From positions 62,001-126,000 of the forward strand of contig OX638380.1 of the NCBI GenBank assembly GCA_951813855.1: a stretch of 64,000 nucleotides of DNA, written 5' to 3'. Each line of letters begins with the position of its first letter. Positions within the stretch are counted from its first letter, which is position 1. The stretch comes from an uncultured Verrucomicrobiae bacterium. Lineage in GTDB: Bacteria > Verrucomicrobiota > Verrucomicrobiia > Limisphaerales > AAA164-E04. Shown here piece by piece: positions 50,281-60,138 of the stretch. The notes under the pieces were generated by a model that was not told the DNA's origin, did no database searches, and worked only from the letters and a program-made list of their open reading frames with translations. The translations under genes were made by a program, and so were the position numbers.

Positions 50281-51201
50281 TCGAATCGAACCGGGCGTTC
50301 GGCTCCCGAAATTGACCGCGGCGCTCCCCGGTCGAACTCCACAGGCGCAACCGCCGTTTTTCGACGCTTCGAACCGAAGCCTCCTCGAAATCGGGATGCC
50401 TGACTGCCGGTCGACATTGGTTGAATCCCGAATAATTCGTACGCAGCGGATCGACTCTGACGATCGACAGCGGCTGTGGGATACGGTCGTCCCGGTCGCG
50501 ACCTCGCAGAACCGTTTATTCGCCTCTTCGTTGCCGCTGCGGCCCCGGCAATGTTTTCAGTCGCCGTTTGGAAAATTCGCTGCCGGTGCCGGCGTATCGT
50601 CAGAACCATGGCGTTGCCTCCGATTGTTTCCGCTCCGTTCGGCTGGCGAAGTCGATTCTTGATTCGAGACGGAAACGAAGGTAAACGACTTGGCGGGTTT
50701 CGTTTCAGGCGATTCGCTTCGGCGTTCTCTCCCGAACGCTCGCTCCCGTTACCGTTTGCCCCCTTGCCGAGGGAGGCGTTTCTCGCTCGGGGTCGCCGGA
50801 AGGATGCGCTCCCGTAAAACGACAGTCCAGAGACGGCAAGATCAGAATCATCGTTGTGATCCGTCGTTTAAGCAGGTCATCACGATGCCCGGCACCGGAA
50901 GAGACGCCGCCCGAGAGCGTCACGAACCACTTGCGACGAAGGACCTGACTCCATTGACCGATTCGCCCCTGAACTCCGCAAAGGCGCTGTCGAGCGATCC
51001 GGAGGCTGACTCGGCGATCAGTCGAGTACGCTTCGTAGCCGGGAGTCGGTTCGAAACCCGTTGCGGCCGGGCCAAGGCGATCAAGGAATCGAAAGCAACG
51101 AACTCTAAGGCGGAAATGGAACCGGTTGACGTAACTGTGCCGCAACGAATTTGCGCTTGCGATACCGACTTGACCGAAATGGCCGTTATTCGAATTCAAC
51201 C
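50281..51201. other. Intergenic, no gene recognised
   Basis: Over 900 bp lie between the phosphatidyltransferase and the quinoprotein gene. Overlapping open frames on both strands (for example 50690-51214 plus, 174 codons) have no motif and are rich in Arg and Ser, as expected for non-coding GC-rich DNA. No tRNA or tandem repeat was seen. The quinoprotein promoter should lie in the 3' part. Confidence 0.5.
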
Positions 51202-53778
51202 ATGTATCGCTTGATGAACCAGTTTCCGGTATCGTTTCGCTTCGACCTCCCCTGCCGAATCGCGTTATCGCTGTCGTGCTTGTTGACCGGCGGTTCGATC
51301 GCGATGGCGCAACTGCTGCCTCCCGACGCCGTTGATTTGACCAAGGTTAAAATCAAAGAACACCAAAAAGAAATCGATTTATGTCCCGTCACCCTCGATC
51401 CCTCCGATCCGAACCTGCCGGTCTTCGAGCTAAACGGTACGAAGTGGCGGGCTTCATCCGCAGACGCCGAAAGCCAGTTCAAAGCCGATCCTGATCGTTA
51501 CCTCGAAGCGGCCGTCTATCGACGATGGGAAAACAACTTCGTCAGATCAATGAGCCCGGTCTGGTGTCCGGTGACCGATCAGATCAATCCCGGAGGATTC
51601 GCCACTTACCGGGAACGAGGGCTCGATTGGCGAGTATGTTGCCAGTTCTGCAATCCGTCGTTCATCCCGAATTGCTTCGCCGTGGCCGAAAGCCGGTTGA
51701 AACGACGCGCCCAAAAAAGTTTCGAACTCACCGGAGGGATCTACGCCGCCGACGCAACCAATCCGATCGCGAACGCCTTGAATCATCCCGGCGGAGAAAC
51801 CGAAAACGCTCCGTTGCCCAAACTCGTTCCCAAGTCTGTCCAAGGCAAGGTGATTTCCCGATTAGGGAAGGCGCCGATCGAAGACGCTCGATTCGACCGG
51901 GCCTACGGCGAATGGCGCCATTACGGAGGCGACCGGGCTCACACTCGTTATTCCTCCCTCGATCAGATCAACGCCGAATCCGTCCCAAAACTGGATGTCG
52001 TCTGGCGCTGGCGATCGGTCGACGCCGAAATCGCCCGTAACAACCCCGGACTGCGACCGGAAATGTTCAAACCAACCCCCTTGATGATCGGGGGCGTGCT
52101 GTACACCAGCACCTGTTTCAGTCAAGTAGCCGCCATCGACGCCGGAACCGGCCAGACCATTTGGGTTTACGATCCTCAAAGTTATCTGAAGGGACGCCCC
52201 GCCAATTCCGGCTTCCAACATCGGGGCGTCGAATACTGGTCCGACGGAACCGATCATCGCATCGTCATCGCCACCGGCGGACGGCAACTGGTCTCGCTGG
52301 ACGCGCTCACCGGCGAGCCCGATCCGCAATTCGGCAATAACGGCATCGTGGATTTATCCGCCGGGCTGGGGCGGGAATTCGACGAAAAGCAACTCGGCTA
52401 TAATTCTCCACCCGTGATTTGCCGCGACACCATCGTGGTCGGGTGCGTGGTCAACGATTATCCCAATCATCCGATCACGCCGCCGGGTCATGTCCGCGGG
52501 TTCGATATTCGCACCGGAAAGCGGAAATGGATTTTTCACACCATCCCCCAGGCCGGCGAATTCGGCAACGAGACCTGGGAAGAGGATTTCTGGAAAACGA
52601 CCGGCAACGTCAACGTTTGGTCCACCATGAGCGCCGACGAAGAACTGGGCTACGTCTACTTGCCCGTCGGCACGCCGACCAGCGACTACTACGGAGGCCA
52701 CCGCCCGGGCGACAATCTGTTCGCCGATTCTCTCGTTTGCTTGAACGCCGAAACCGGTCGTCGCGTCTGGCATTTCCAAGGCGTTCGTCACGGCATCTGG
52801 GATTATGATTTCTGCAGCGGCCCCAATCTGGTGGACTTGCTTCACCAAGGGAAAACCGTTCCGGCGGTAGCCCAAATCAGCAAACAAGGATTTCTGTACG
52901 TATTCGACCGGATTACGGGAGAACCGTTGTGGCCGATCGAAGACCGGAAGGTGCCCGCTTCCGACGTCCCCGGCGAACGCACGGCTCCGACGCAACCGTT
53001 TCCGACCAAACCGCCGCCCTTCGAACGGCAAACCGTCCATGACGACGACCTGATTGATTTCACCCCGGAAATCAAAGCCCAAGCTCTCAAAATCGCCAAC
53101 CGTTATCGTCGCGGCCCGATGTTTCTGCCTCCCAGCTTGCCGGGCACGGGAGGAAAAAAGGGAACGCTCTTGCTGCCCAGCCCCGCTGGCGGAGCCAACT
53201 GGTCCGGCTCCGCCGTCGATCCCGTCAGGCAGCAGCTGTTCGTTCCCTCGATCACCCGCCCGCTCCTCTTGAATCTGCGCCGGCCCCGGAATACCGAATC
53301 CTCTTTTCGTTTTCTGGTTAACTACGGAAGCGTCCGCGGCCCCTACGGCTTGCCTTTGGTCAAACCGCCCTACAGCCGTATTACCTCCTATGACCTCAAT
53401 CAGGGAGACATTCGGTGGCAAGTTCCTCACGGCGACGGCCCCCGCTTCCACCCTGCGATCCGGCACCTCGATACCGGCCCCCTGGGACATACCGGCGAGA
53501 ACGCGCACCTCCGGGGAGGAGGCATCCTGACCGGCGGCTTGTTTATCGCCATTCAATTCCGCGACTCGGCTTACGACGGAGAAAAAACTTTGACCGGCGG
53601 CTTGCTGAACGCCTTTGATCAAGAGAGCGGCCGTCATCTCTGGCAATACGAATTCGACGGCTTTCACCCGTTGGGCACGCCGATGACCTATCTGTATCGA
53701 GGCCGGCAATATCTCGTCGTCGCCGGCTCTGGAAAAAACGGTCGGGGCGAATTGATCGCCTTGGCCTTGGGAAATTAA
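51202..53778 (+). CDS. Exported PQQ-type quinoprotein dehydrogenase with two N-terminal YHS-like modules
   Basis: This 858-aa protein starts at ATG 51202 with a signal peptide (RIALSLSCLLTGGSIAMA). Residues about 50-115 form a YHS-like module (LCPVTLDPSDP...FKADPDRYLEAA). A second follows (WCPVTDQINPGGF...CCQFC). From about residue 230 it is a PQQ beta-propeller (GEWRHYGGDRAHTRYSSLDQI, TPLMIGGVLYTST, VWSTMSADEELGYVYLPVGTPT, GIWDYDFCSGPNL). The fold oxidises sugars or alcohols in the periplasm; the substrate cannot be told. There is no C-terminal cytochrome domain. The CCxxC cluster may bind metal (inference). Confidence 0.85.
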   Translation: MYRLMNQFPVSFRFDLPCRIALSLSCLLTGGSIAMAQLLPPDAVDLTKVKIKEHQKEIDLCPVTLDPSDPNLPVFELNGTKWRASSADAESQFKADPDRYLEAAVYRRWENNFVRSMSPVWCPVTDQINPGGFATYRERGLDWRVCCQFCNPSFIPNCFAVAESRLKRRAQKSFELTGGIYAADATNPIANALNHPGGETENAPLPKLVPKSVQGKVISRLGKAPIEDARFDRAYGEWRHYGGDRAHTRYSSLDQINAESVPKLDVVWRWRSVDAEIARNNPGLRPEMFKPTPLMIGGVLYTSTCFSQVAAIDAGTGQTIWVYDPQSYLKGRPANSGFQHRGVEYWSDGTDHRIVIATGGRQLVSLDALTGEPDPQFGNNGIVDLSAGLGREFDEKQLGYNSPPVICRDTIVVGCVVNDYPNHPITPPGHVRGFDIRTGKRKWIFHTIPQAGEFGNETWEEDFWKTTGNVNVWSTMSADEELGYVYLPVGTPTSDYYGGHRPGDNLFADSLVCLNAETGRRVWHFQGVRHGIWDYDFCSGPNLVDLLHQGKTVPAVAQISKQGFLYVFDRITGEPLWPIEDRKVPASDVPGERTAPTQPFPTKPPPFERQTVHDDDLIDFTPEIKAQALKIANRYRRGPMFLPPSLPGTGGKKGTLLLPSPAGGANWSGSAVDPVRQQLFVPSITRPLLLNLRRPRNTESSFRFLVNYGSVRGPYGLPLVKPPYSRITSYDLNQGDIRWQVPHGDGPRFHPAIRHLDTGPLGHTGENAHLRGGGILTGGLFIAIQFRDSAYDGEKTLTGGLLNAFDQESGRHLWQYEFDGFHPLGTPMTYLYRGRQYLVVAGSGKNGRGELIALALGN

Positions 53779-53815
53779 CCGGCAAACCACCCCTGCCGAC
53801 GCTGCGATTCGCGGA

Positions 53816-55098
53816 ATGAGTCAACCTTCTCCAGCTTCGAAATCCCCGCGACGCCACGACCTGGACGCCTTGAGGGCGGGAGCCATGTTGCTGGGGATCC
53901 TCTTTCACGCTGCGCTTTCTTTCGTGGAAGATCATCCGTATTGGCCGGTGCTCGACGATCGGCAAGGACAATTCGGTAATTTCCTGCAAAATTTCGTCCA
54001 TGGCTTCCGCATGCCTTTGTTCTTTTTGTTAAGCGGGTTTTTCACGGCCATGTTATGGCGGCGCCTGGGCTCGAGATCCTTACTGAAGCACCGGTATCGC
54101 CGGATCGCACTCCCCCTGGCCCTGGGTTTCTTTACCATCATTCCCTTTAATTCGTTCAGTTGGGAATACGCCAAGCGGTTCTATCCGGATTATGCCGCTG
54201 TCGCCGACGAACCCGTCGTTGAGCTTTCGTCTCCCGATACGCTTGGGGAACCGGGTTTTTGGCGAATCCCGATGTATTTACCAACCTTTCCCGCAGGTTC
54301 CTTCGCCGACTGGACTCCTGAGGTGGGCGTCGTATCGACCCTCAGAGATAACGCCTGGTTCCATCACTTATGGTTTCTCTGGCACCTTTGCTGGTTGACG
54401 GCAGGATTCGTCTTGTTCGCTCCCCTGTTCGCCAAGCTGACCCGAAATCACTGCCACCGGTTAGTGTTCTCGCCTTATTGATGGCTCTGGTTGCTGCCGG
54501 TAACGCTCCTGTTGCAATGGCACCCGGAGCAGTCGCCGTTTAAATTCGGGCAACTGATCTCGTTCGGAGTCCTTCCGATACCGCAAGCGCTGATTTTCAA
54601 CGCTCTGTTCTTCGGTTTCGGCGCGCTCTACTTCGTCGCCGACGACCGGGTAGGATGTTGGGGGCGTCACTGGAAATTCACCTTGCAGGTCTCGGTACCG
54701 GTCACCTTCCCGCTGGGCATGGAATTGATCCCGGATTTTTCGGATTCCGTGATTCGCTGTTGCCTTCCAACCTGCATTCTCCGGTCGCCAACGTCTGCCA
54801 AGGGTTATTCGTTTGGACGATGATTCTTGGTTGCATGGGGCTGTTCCGAAGACTGCTCACCAAAGAAAACCGCAAAGTCAGATACCTCTCCGATTCGGCC
54901 TACTGGCTTTACCTCGCCCATATGCCGTTGGTTTTGTTGGGGCAGGCGTTCACGGCCCAATGGTCCCTGCCCGCTTTCCTGAAAATAGGCATCATCACGG
55001 CGGTCGTTACCGGATTACTGCTGCTGGTCTATCACTACGCCATCCGCTATACTTGGGTTGGAACGTTGCTCAACGGACCCCACCGACGCGAAGACTAA
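53816..55098 (+). pseudogene. Acyltransferase-3/OpgC-like membrane protein, stop plus frameshift
   Basis: The first part (ATG 53816) has the acyltransferase_3 N-terminus RRHDLDALRAGAMLLGILFH and several membrane helices. It meets TGA at 54479-54481, after VFSPY. The same frame continues with WLWLLPVTLLLQWHPEQ and membrane segments to about 54740. There it loses register, and the -1-shifted frame carries the rest (SNLHSPVANVCQGLFVW, LSDSAYWLYLAHMPLVLLG) to 55098. Two independent lesions make a pseudogene likely. A Trp codon (TGG) probably became TGA. It begins 37 bp after the quinoprotein gene. Intact homologues transfer acyl groups to cell-surface glycans. Confidence 0.8.
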
Positions 55099-55398
55099 CG
55101 CCGCTCGTTAAAACGGCTCGCCGAGCCATAACCTGAAGCCAATTCGCTCGTCACCGGTCCGGCCTGCCGGGAACTACTCTGAACGTTTCGTTTTGACCGT
55201 TCGGCACCCGGTTTCGACCCAAGACGAACCGGCACCGCGCCATCCGACGGTCGCTCGGCTCTCGGCGCAACCGGACGAGACTTCGCGATGAATATTTCGA
55301 TAAGCCACGCCTGATCTTGACCCGGGGCACGATTACCGGCTTGATGTCGTTAACGATCCGGAGGACGTCGAACTTTATCCAACGGCTTGGTCTCAACT
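55099..55398. other. Intergenic, no gene recognised
   Basis: About 300 bp lie upstream of the sulfatase. No motif, repeat or plausible small gene was seen. It should hold the sulfatase promoter, which I could not locate. Confidence 0.45.
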
Positions 55399-56781
55399 AT
55401 GAAATTGATTTTGGCGTTTTTGACTTTGTTTCCGGCGACGGTTGCCGCTCTAGCCGACGAACGTCCGAACATCATCCTGATCATGGCCGACGACATGGGC
55501 TGGGGACAGACCGGCTACATGAATCATCCCTACCTCAAAACGCCCAACCTGGACGCGATGGCGGCCAACGGATTGCGCTTCCGTCACTTTTACGCCGGCG
55601 CGTCGAATTGCTCCCCCACCCGAGCCACGGTCCTCACCGGCCGAAGCAATGACCGCACCGGCGCCTTCAATCACGGCCATGCCTTGAGACTGCAAGAAAA
55701 AACGGTGGCCCAAGCTCTGAAGAACGACGGTTATGCTACCGGCCATTTCGGCAAATGGCATTTGAACGGCATCCGTGGTCCAGGAATCCCCATCCTTCCA
55801 GACGATCCTCACGGTCCCGGCGCTTTCGGCTTCGAGTTCTGGTTCAGCGTTTCCAATTTCTTCGACCGCGACCCGCTCATGAGCCGGCAAGGCGTTATCG
55901 AGCAGCATCATGGCGATTCGTCGGAAATTATCGTCGAAGAAGCGGTCACTTATCTCGAGTCCCACAAGGACCGGGGCAAGCCGATGTTCCTGGTAATCTG
56001 GTACGGCTCGCCGCACTCGCCCATGATCGCCAGCGAAGCCGACCGGAAACCCTTCGCCGATTTACCGCTCAAACACCAGCATCATTTGGGAGAACTCGTG
56101 GCCATGGACCGCAGCATCGGCAACTTACGCGCCGCGTTGCGGCGTTGGGGACTCGCCCATAACACCTTGCTCTGGTTCGTCAGCGACAACGGCGGCCTCC
56201 CGGGATACGGTGAAAGCACCGTCGGCGGGTTGCGCGGGAACAAGGGTGCGATGTACGAAGGAGGCTTGCGCGTGCCGGGAATCGTCGAATGGCCGGCCGG
56301 CATTAAACCAGCCCGCGTCACTTCTTACCGGGCCGGCACCGTCGACATCTTTCCCACCTTGGCGGCTATCACCGGCTTGCCGGACTCCAGCATACTGCAA
56401 CCGCAAGACGGCCTCAGCCTGCTTCCGCTCTTTGAAGGAGACCTGGACGTTCGTCCGCAACCGCTATTCTTTCATCATCTTAACCGGGGAGTCGTGATCG
56501 ATAAAAACCATAAATTCATCGCCCAGAAAAACGGCTACGAACTCTACGATCTGGCGCGCGACGAAAAAGAGACGAACAACTTGTACCAAAAAGACGACCG
56601 CCTCAGCCAAAGGTATCTAACGCTCTACCGAACTTGGAAAGAGTCCTTGGACGCCAGCCGTTCCGGCAACGACTACCCGCCGGATCGAACCGTTCGGGCC
56701 GATCATCCGCAACCGCGCCGCTGGCAAACCGACCCCGCCTTCCGCCCCTGGCTCGAACGGTTCCGTCAAAACGTCAACTGA
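55399..56781 (+). CDS. Secreted formylglycine-dependent sulfatase
   Basis: This 460-aa sulfatase starts at ATG 55399 with a short signal peptide (LILAFLTLFPATVAALA). The catalytic motif is NCSPTRATVLTGR; Cys71 would be converted to formylglycine by an FGE-type or anaerobic maturase not present in this window. RPNIILIMADDMGWGQ supplies the metal-binding Asp pair, HFGKWHLNG the active-site Lys/His, and FVSDNGGLPG the second Asp-Asn. It hydrolyses sulfate esters, probably on algal or mucin-type glycans given the host lineage (inference). An in-frame TTG at 55387 is not needed. Confidence 0.93.
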   Translation: MKLILAFLTLFPATVAALADERPNIILIMADDMGWGQTGYMNHPYLKTPNLDAMAANGLRFRHFYAGASNCSPTRATVLTGRSNDRTGAFNHGHALRLQEKTVAQALKNDGYATGHFGKWHLNGIRGPGIPILPDDPHGPGAFGFEFWFSVSNFFDRDPLMSRQGVIEQHHGDSSEIIVEEAVTYLESHKDRGKPMFLVIWYGSPHSPMIASEADRKPFADLPLKHQHHLGELVAMDRSIGNLRAALRRWGLAHNTLLWFVSDNGGLPGYGESTVGGLRGNKGAMYEGGLRVPGIVEWPAGIKPARVTSYRAGTVDIFPTLAAITGLPDSSILQPQDGLSLLPLFEGDLDVRPQPLFFHHLNRGVVIDKNHKFIAQKNGYELYDLARDEKETNNLYQKDDRLSQRYLTLYRTWKESLDASRSGNDYPPDRTVRADHPQPRRWQTDPAFRPWLERFRQNVN

Positions 56782-56811
56782 CAACCGCCTTCAGGGCTGC
56801 CGAACGCCCGG

Positions 56812-57207
56812 TTATTTCTCTTGCCGCCGCTCCCGGCTGTGACGGAACAACAGTTCCTTTTGCCGTTCGTCCAAATGCTCGGAGATCCGTTGGTCCGATC
56901 GATCGATCAGCCCGTAAATGCGTTGCCGCTGTTCCTGTTGCATGGTGTAATACTCCGTGATCGCCAAGCGCAGCAACGGCCGGATCTCCTTTTCCTGTTC
57001 CGCGGTCAAATCGAGATAATCGCGCATCCAGCAAAGAATCTTATCCTCGCGAGACTGGCTCTCCTCTTCCCGGTGCTCCCGGGGTTCCGGTTTCGGTTGC
57101 AGTTTATTCCATTGCCAACGGGCGCCGAAGAACCCTCCGGCCACCGCACCGGCGAGGCAAACCACGACGCCCACAGCAATCATTCGAGGGATGCTCATCT
57201 GCCTCAT
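56812..57207 (-). CDS. Membrane-anchored periplasmic Spy/CpxP-like protein
   Basis: This 131-aa protein starts at ATG 57207, in an ATGA overlap with the preceding gene. An N-terminal helix (MIAVGVVVCLAGAVAGGFFGA) anchors it. The periplasmic part is helical and charged: CWMRDYLDLTAEQEKEIRPLL, then ITEYYTMQQEQRQRIYGLI, and LDERQKELLF. This LTxxQ-type pattern resembles Spy/CpxP and periplasmic heavy-metal-sensor proteins. A longer frame to 57363 overlaps the upstream gene and is rejected. With the ECF sigma factor and the single-pass protein upstream it probably forms an envelope-stress sensing unit (inference). Confidence 0.78.
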   Translation of the reverse strand: MRQMSIPRMIAVGVVVCLAGAVAGGFFGARWQWNKLQPKPEPREHREEESQSREDKILCWMRDYLDLTAEQEKEIRPLLRLAITEYYTMQQEQRQRIYGLIDRSDQRISEHLDERQKELLFRHSRERRQEK

Positions 57208-57518
57208 GGAATGTAAAAAGTAACGAAGGTGCGAGGTTCGAAGACGTCTTCTGGCGCCGCCATCGAGGGGGAGTGCCGGTCCGACCGAATCAGGTCTAAA
57301 TTGAGCAGAATGCTGACGATCACTATCGCGGTCGAACCCCCTAACGCCAGCTTGAGCAACCACGACACCCCGTCGCTGATCCGTTCGGCCGCGTGTTGCC
57401 GCCAGAGCGCGAGCAAGTGCCGGCGGGTGCCGGGAGACAACGCGAATTCGGGCGGTTCACGTCTCGCCTCCCCCGCCCAAGTCATCATCCGGACCAATGA
57501 CTTATCGTGCCTTTTCAT
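57204..57518 (-). CDS. Small single-pass membrane protein, putative anti-sigma factor
   Basis: This 104-aa product has a cytoplasmic N-terminus rich in Arg and Trp (residues 1-50), one membrane helix (LALGGSTAIVIVSILLNL, about 57-74) and a short periplasmic tail. It lies between an ECF sigma gene and a Spy-like gene and overlaps both by ATGA. The position fits an anti-sigma factor, but the ZAS motif (HxxxCxxC) is absent, so the assignment rests on context. Confidence 0.6.
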   Translation of the reverse strand: MKRHDKSLVRMMTWAGEARREPPEFALSPGTRRHLLALWRQHAAERISDGVSWLLKLALGGSTAIVIVSILLNLDLIRSDRHSPSMAAPEDVFEPRTFVTFYIP

Positions 57519-58105
57519 CGCTTTTCCGATTCTTGCAATTCCTTCCAGTAGGTTCTCAGTTTCGCTTTGGCGCGCAAGGCGCGCACCCGGACGTTGACTT
57601 CCGACAAGTTAGTCAGCAAACCGATTTCTCGAAAAGATTTTCGTTCCAATTCCCGCATTTCCAAAATCAACCGGTCCTTCGGCGGCAAAAACGCCAACAA
57701 GGTTTCCATTAAATCCAGGGAGGCCACCTTGCGGTCCGGCGCCTCGCTTCGTTCGTCGGCTACGGTATGCTCCAAGATATCCTGTTGTTCGAGCGGCAAG
57801 TCGCTTTTTCGCAATTCCTGTCGGCGGCGGCGGCATTTGATCAGATGAGTGATGCAGGTGTTCACGGCAATGCGCGAGGCCCAATGGCGAAACCGCCCTT
57901 TGCCGCTGAACTGGTTCAGCGTTTTAAAAATTCGAATGAAAACTTCCTGCGTCAGGTCTTCCTCACTCATTTCGACGGGACAGCGGCGCCAGACGATTTT
58001 CCGGACCAAGGGATAAAGATAATCCAGCAACTCCGCACTGGCCTGTTCGTCTCCCTCGCGCACTCGTTCCAGAATCGCTTCTACCTCTGTTTCCGTTTCC
58101 TCCAT
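57515..58105 (-). CDS. ECF-type RNA polymerase sigma factor
   Basis: This 196-aa sigma-70 family protein has region 2 at residues about 24-90 (YPLVRKIVWRRC, MSEEDLTQEVFIRIF, GRFRHWASRIAVN) and region 4 at about 135-185 (LLAFLPPKDRLILEMRELE, SFREIGLLTNLSEVNVRVR). It directs RNA polymerase to a dedicated stress or transport regulon. It is the first gene of a three-gene unit with ATGA overlaps at both junctions, which points to tight stoichiometric coupling with its putative regulator. Confidence 0.92.
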   Translation of the reverse strand: MEETETEVEAILERVREGDEQASAELLDYLYPLVRKIVWRRCPVEMSEEDLTQEVFIRIFKTLNQFSGKGRFRHWASRIAVNTCITHLIKCRRRRQELRKSDLPLEQQDILEHTVADERSEAPDRKVASLDLMETLLAFLPPKDRLILEMRELERKSFREIGLLTNLSEVNVRVRALRAKAKLRTYWKELQESEKR

Positions 58106-58304
58106 ACGGAACTGAAACCGTCCTTTTTCCGCGCAACGCGTCGAAGGTTAGGAATCACCGCCGAGCGGTGCACCACGATACCTCCGCTGCCTGCAAAAAA
58201 CCAATCGATCGCAGCCCCCGAACCGGAACCGAAGATTAATGACTCGCGGTCCGGCGAATTCGTTTCGAGTTTTTTTTCAAAAACCGCCGAGCCGGCCGCC
58301 GGCC

Positions 58305-59429
58305 TCACCACACCGCCCGTAACAATTCGGCGACGTCCTCTCTCAAATTGGGATTGATGGTAACGGCCAACAACAACGAGATAACGAATCCGATGGTGAC
58401 GTTCAGCAAATCCTTGCCCATCAAACGCAAGGCGTGAACCGCACCTTTTCCTTCCCCGGATCGAGTCAACTCCATGCCCAGTTCTCTTCCCGCCAGCAAG
58501 CCAATGAATACCCAAGTCGTGCTCATCGGAGTCTCGCTGATCGATTTAAACCAGTACAATAGTATGGCGTAGATCAGATCGATGACGCTGGCTGAGCGCA
58601 CGTCCACGATTTTCGATTTTTCGTCGACCACCTGCTGAATGGATTCGCCGCTCATTTTGAACAACAATCCCAACCCGGCGACAATGACGCCGGTAAAGAC
58701 GAGGAACTCGATCAGCGAAAGCGACCGCGGCAAATAAACCGCGATATTGGCCGCATCCTGCATCAACCAGACGGACCAGAGGCAACCGGTCGTCATCCAC
58801 TGGAACCAGCGCCAAGCCGGATGCGGTTTGCCGGTGAAATTCCGTTGCATCCAACGCCCCAGCAAACTCCAGAGCGCAATGGAACAAACGAAGGCATAGC
58901 CGTAACCGTTGACGCTTTTGGCAATGACCGCGTTTAACCCCTGACTGCTGGCGGCGAAGCAGCTGAGCAGTAGAAAGGTGGTGGATACCGGCATCTTCAA
59001 TCGCGTCAGGACCCACAAAAACACCGGCGCCGCCAATTGCAGGAAAAAAAACTCCTCGGGGGCCTGTTCGAATCCCTTGGATTTCAGCCGTCCGTGGCTG
59101 ACGTCGCCGTCGAAGAGGAACCAGCTGTAAAGCACGGTGGCCACGAAGACGACGGAGGTAAAGATCCAACACAACCACCAAGGCTTATCGCGATTAGAAG
59201 CGATAAAAGTGCCCAAGGTCTGAATGCTGTCGTTGGCGACCGCCGAATAAGCGGCGAAGAGGAATCCCACCCACATGGCGATCGATGGATAGGGTGCCGC
59301 CAAATAAGCGATCAGCAAAGCCCCGGCGACAATGGAAAAAATCAAGCGGCGGTTTTTCAAGGATGCTAGTAGCTGATTTAGAACGAGCCTTTCTTTTCGG
59401 TGGGACCGACCGCTAACGTCGCCCGGCAT
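58305..59429 (-). CDS. PiT-like (inorganic phosphate permease-type) membrane protein
   Basis: This 374-aa protein, taken from ATG 59429, has about nine to ten hydrophobic segments. FAAYSAVANDSIQTLGTFIA recalls the PiT signature GANDVANA in the first repeat, and PVSTTFLLLSCFAA and PMSTTWVFIGLLAGRELG look like the paired P-x-S-T-T motifs of PiT transporters. Phosphate or sulfate import is therefore likely, but the family is divergent. The start is uncertain: the conserved part begins near LLASLKNRRLIFSIVAG. The frame itself reaches 59513. Confidence 0.7.
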   Translation of the reverse strand: MPGDVSGRSHRKERLVLNQLLASLKNRRLIFSIVAGALLIAYLAAPYPSIAMWVGFLFAAYSAVANDSIQTLGTFIASNRDKPWWLCWIFTSVVFVATVLYSWFLFDGDVSHGRLKSKGFEQAPEEFFFLQLAAPVFLWVLTRLKMPVSTTFLLLSCFAASSQGLNAVIAKSVNGYGYAFVCSIALWSLLGRWMQRNFTGKPHPAWRWFQWMTTGCLWSVWLMQDAANIAVYLPRSLSLIEFLVFTGVIVAGLGLLFKMSGESIQQVVDEKSKIVDVRSASVIDLIYAILLYWFKSISETPMSTTWVFIGLLAGRELGMELTRSGEGKGAVHALRLMGKDLLNVTIGFVISLLLAVTINPNLREDVAELLRAVW

Positions 59430-59811
59430 CGGCCGGTGGAGCCGCCGCCGGTGTCCGACAGCCGACATGAAAGCGCGGAGTATCCGTCTTCGATAGCCGC
59501 CGGCTAACGTCAATCCTCCAGAACCTCCGTCAAGCGATCATCGGAAAAAACGAAGCCGCGAATCTCCTTCCCTTGGTTTCCGCGGCGTTCGTCGCCATGC
59601 CGTTCGAACGGAGCGGAGATGCTGCCAAAAAGAATCCGGATGTCAACCAATCTTCCTTCGGGAAAAGAACGGCGGACCGACCGGTTCGCCGCTGCGCCCA
59701 CCCCGCAAAACGACCGCCTCCGGCTCAGGCCGAGTCCGGGAGGACCGAACGACAGGCTCGCAGCGTCAATAATACCGGCACCCGAATTCCAAGCCGTCGC
59801 CGCCGGCCGCC
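59430..59811. other. Intergenic, no gene recognised
   Basis: About 380 bp separate the PiT-like gene and the small acidic protein gene. Short frames on both strands have no motif or ribosome-binding site. Confidence 0.45.
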
Positions 59812-60054
59812 TTAGGAAAGCTTTGTGGGCGGATCGCCCTGATCGTTTACTCGCCGCAACCGGACTTCCAACGCCTCCATCATTTCGACCAGCATCGCGC
59901 TCTTGGCCGCCATCTTGCCGGCTGCCGCCGCCGCCGCGTCAATGGGCGTATCCTCCGCTTGCTCGGCCGGATGGGGATTCAACCCGAGAAACTCCGAAAG
60001 CGCAAAATCCTCCTCGACTCTCGGAGCCGGATCCAAGGAATAGTTGGGATTCAT
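59812..60054 (-). CDS. Small hypothetical protein (80 aa)
   Basis: ATG 60054 is preceded by GGGGG at 4-5 bases, a good ribosome-binding site, and is preferred over an upstream ATG at 60087. The product is acidic at the N-terminus (APRVEEDFALSEFLGL) and has an Ala-rich helix (DAAAAAAGKMAAKSAMLVEMM). It has no signal peptide or membrane helix. It lies 84 bp downstream of the TonB receptor on the same strand. I do not recognise a family. Confidence 0.55.
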   Translation of the reverse strand: MNPNYSLDPAPRVEEDFALSEFLGLNPHPAEQAEDTPIDAAAAAAGKMAAKSAMLVEMMEALEVRLRRVNDQGDPPTKLS

Positions 60055-60138
60055 GCTGCCCCCATTCTGGAATTGATCCGCGAGCAACGCAAGCGAAATT
60101 CTTTCCGAAAACGAACCGGAATTTCTGCCGGCCCGCGC

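Noticed and set aside
50690..51214. 174-codon open frame upstream of the quinoprotein gene
   Set aside because: Arg/Ser-rich low-information sequence, no motif, and it overlaps the start of a clear gene.
54479..54481. Selenocysteine or TGA-as-tryptophan recoding in the acyltransferase
   Set aside because: A second lesion (frameshift near 54740) follows, and TGA is the normal stop of many genes here (for example selA, mutL and the amidohydrolase).
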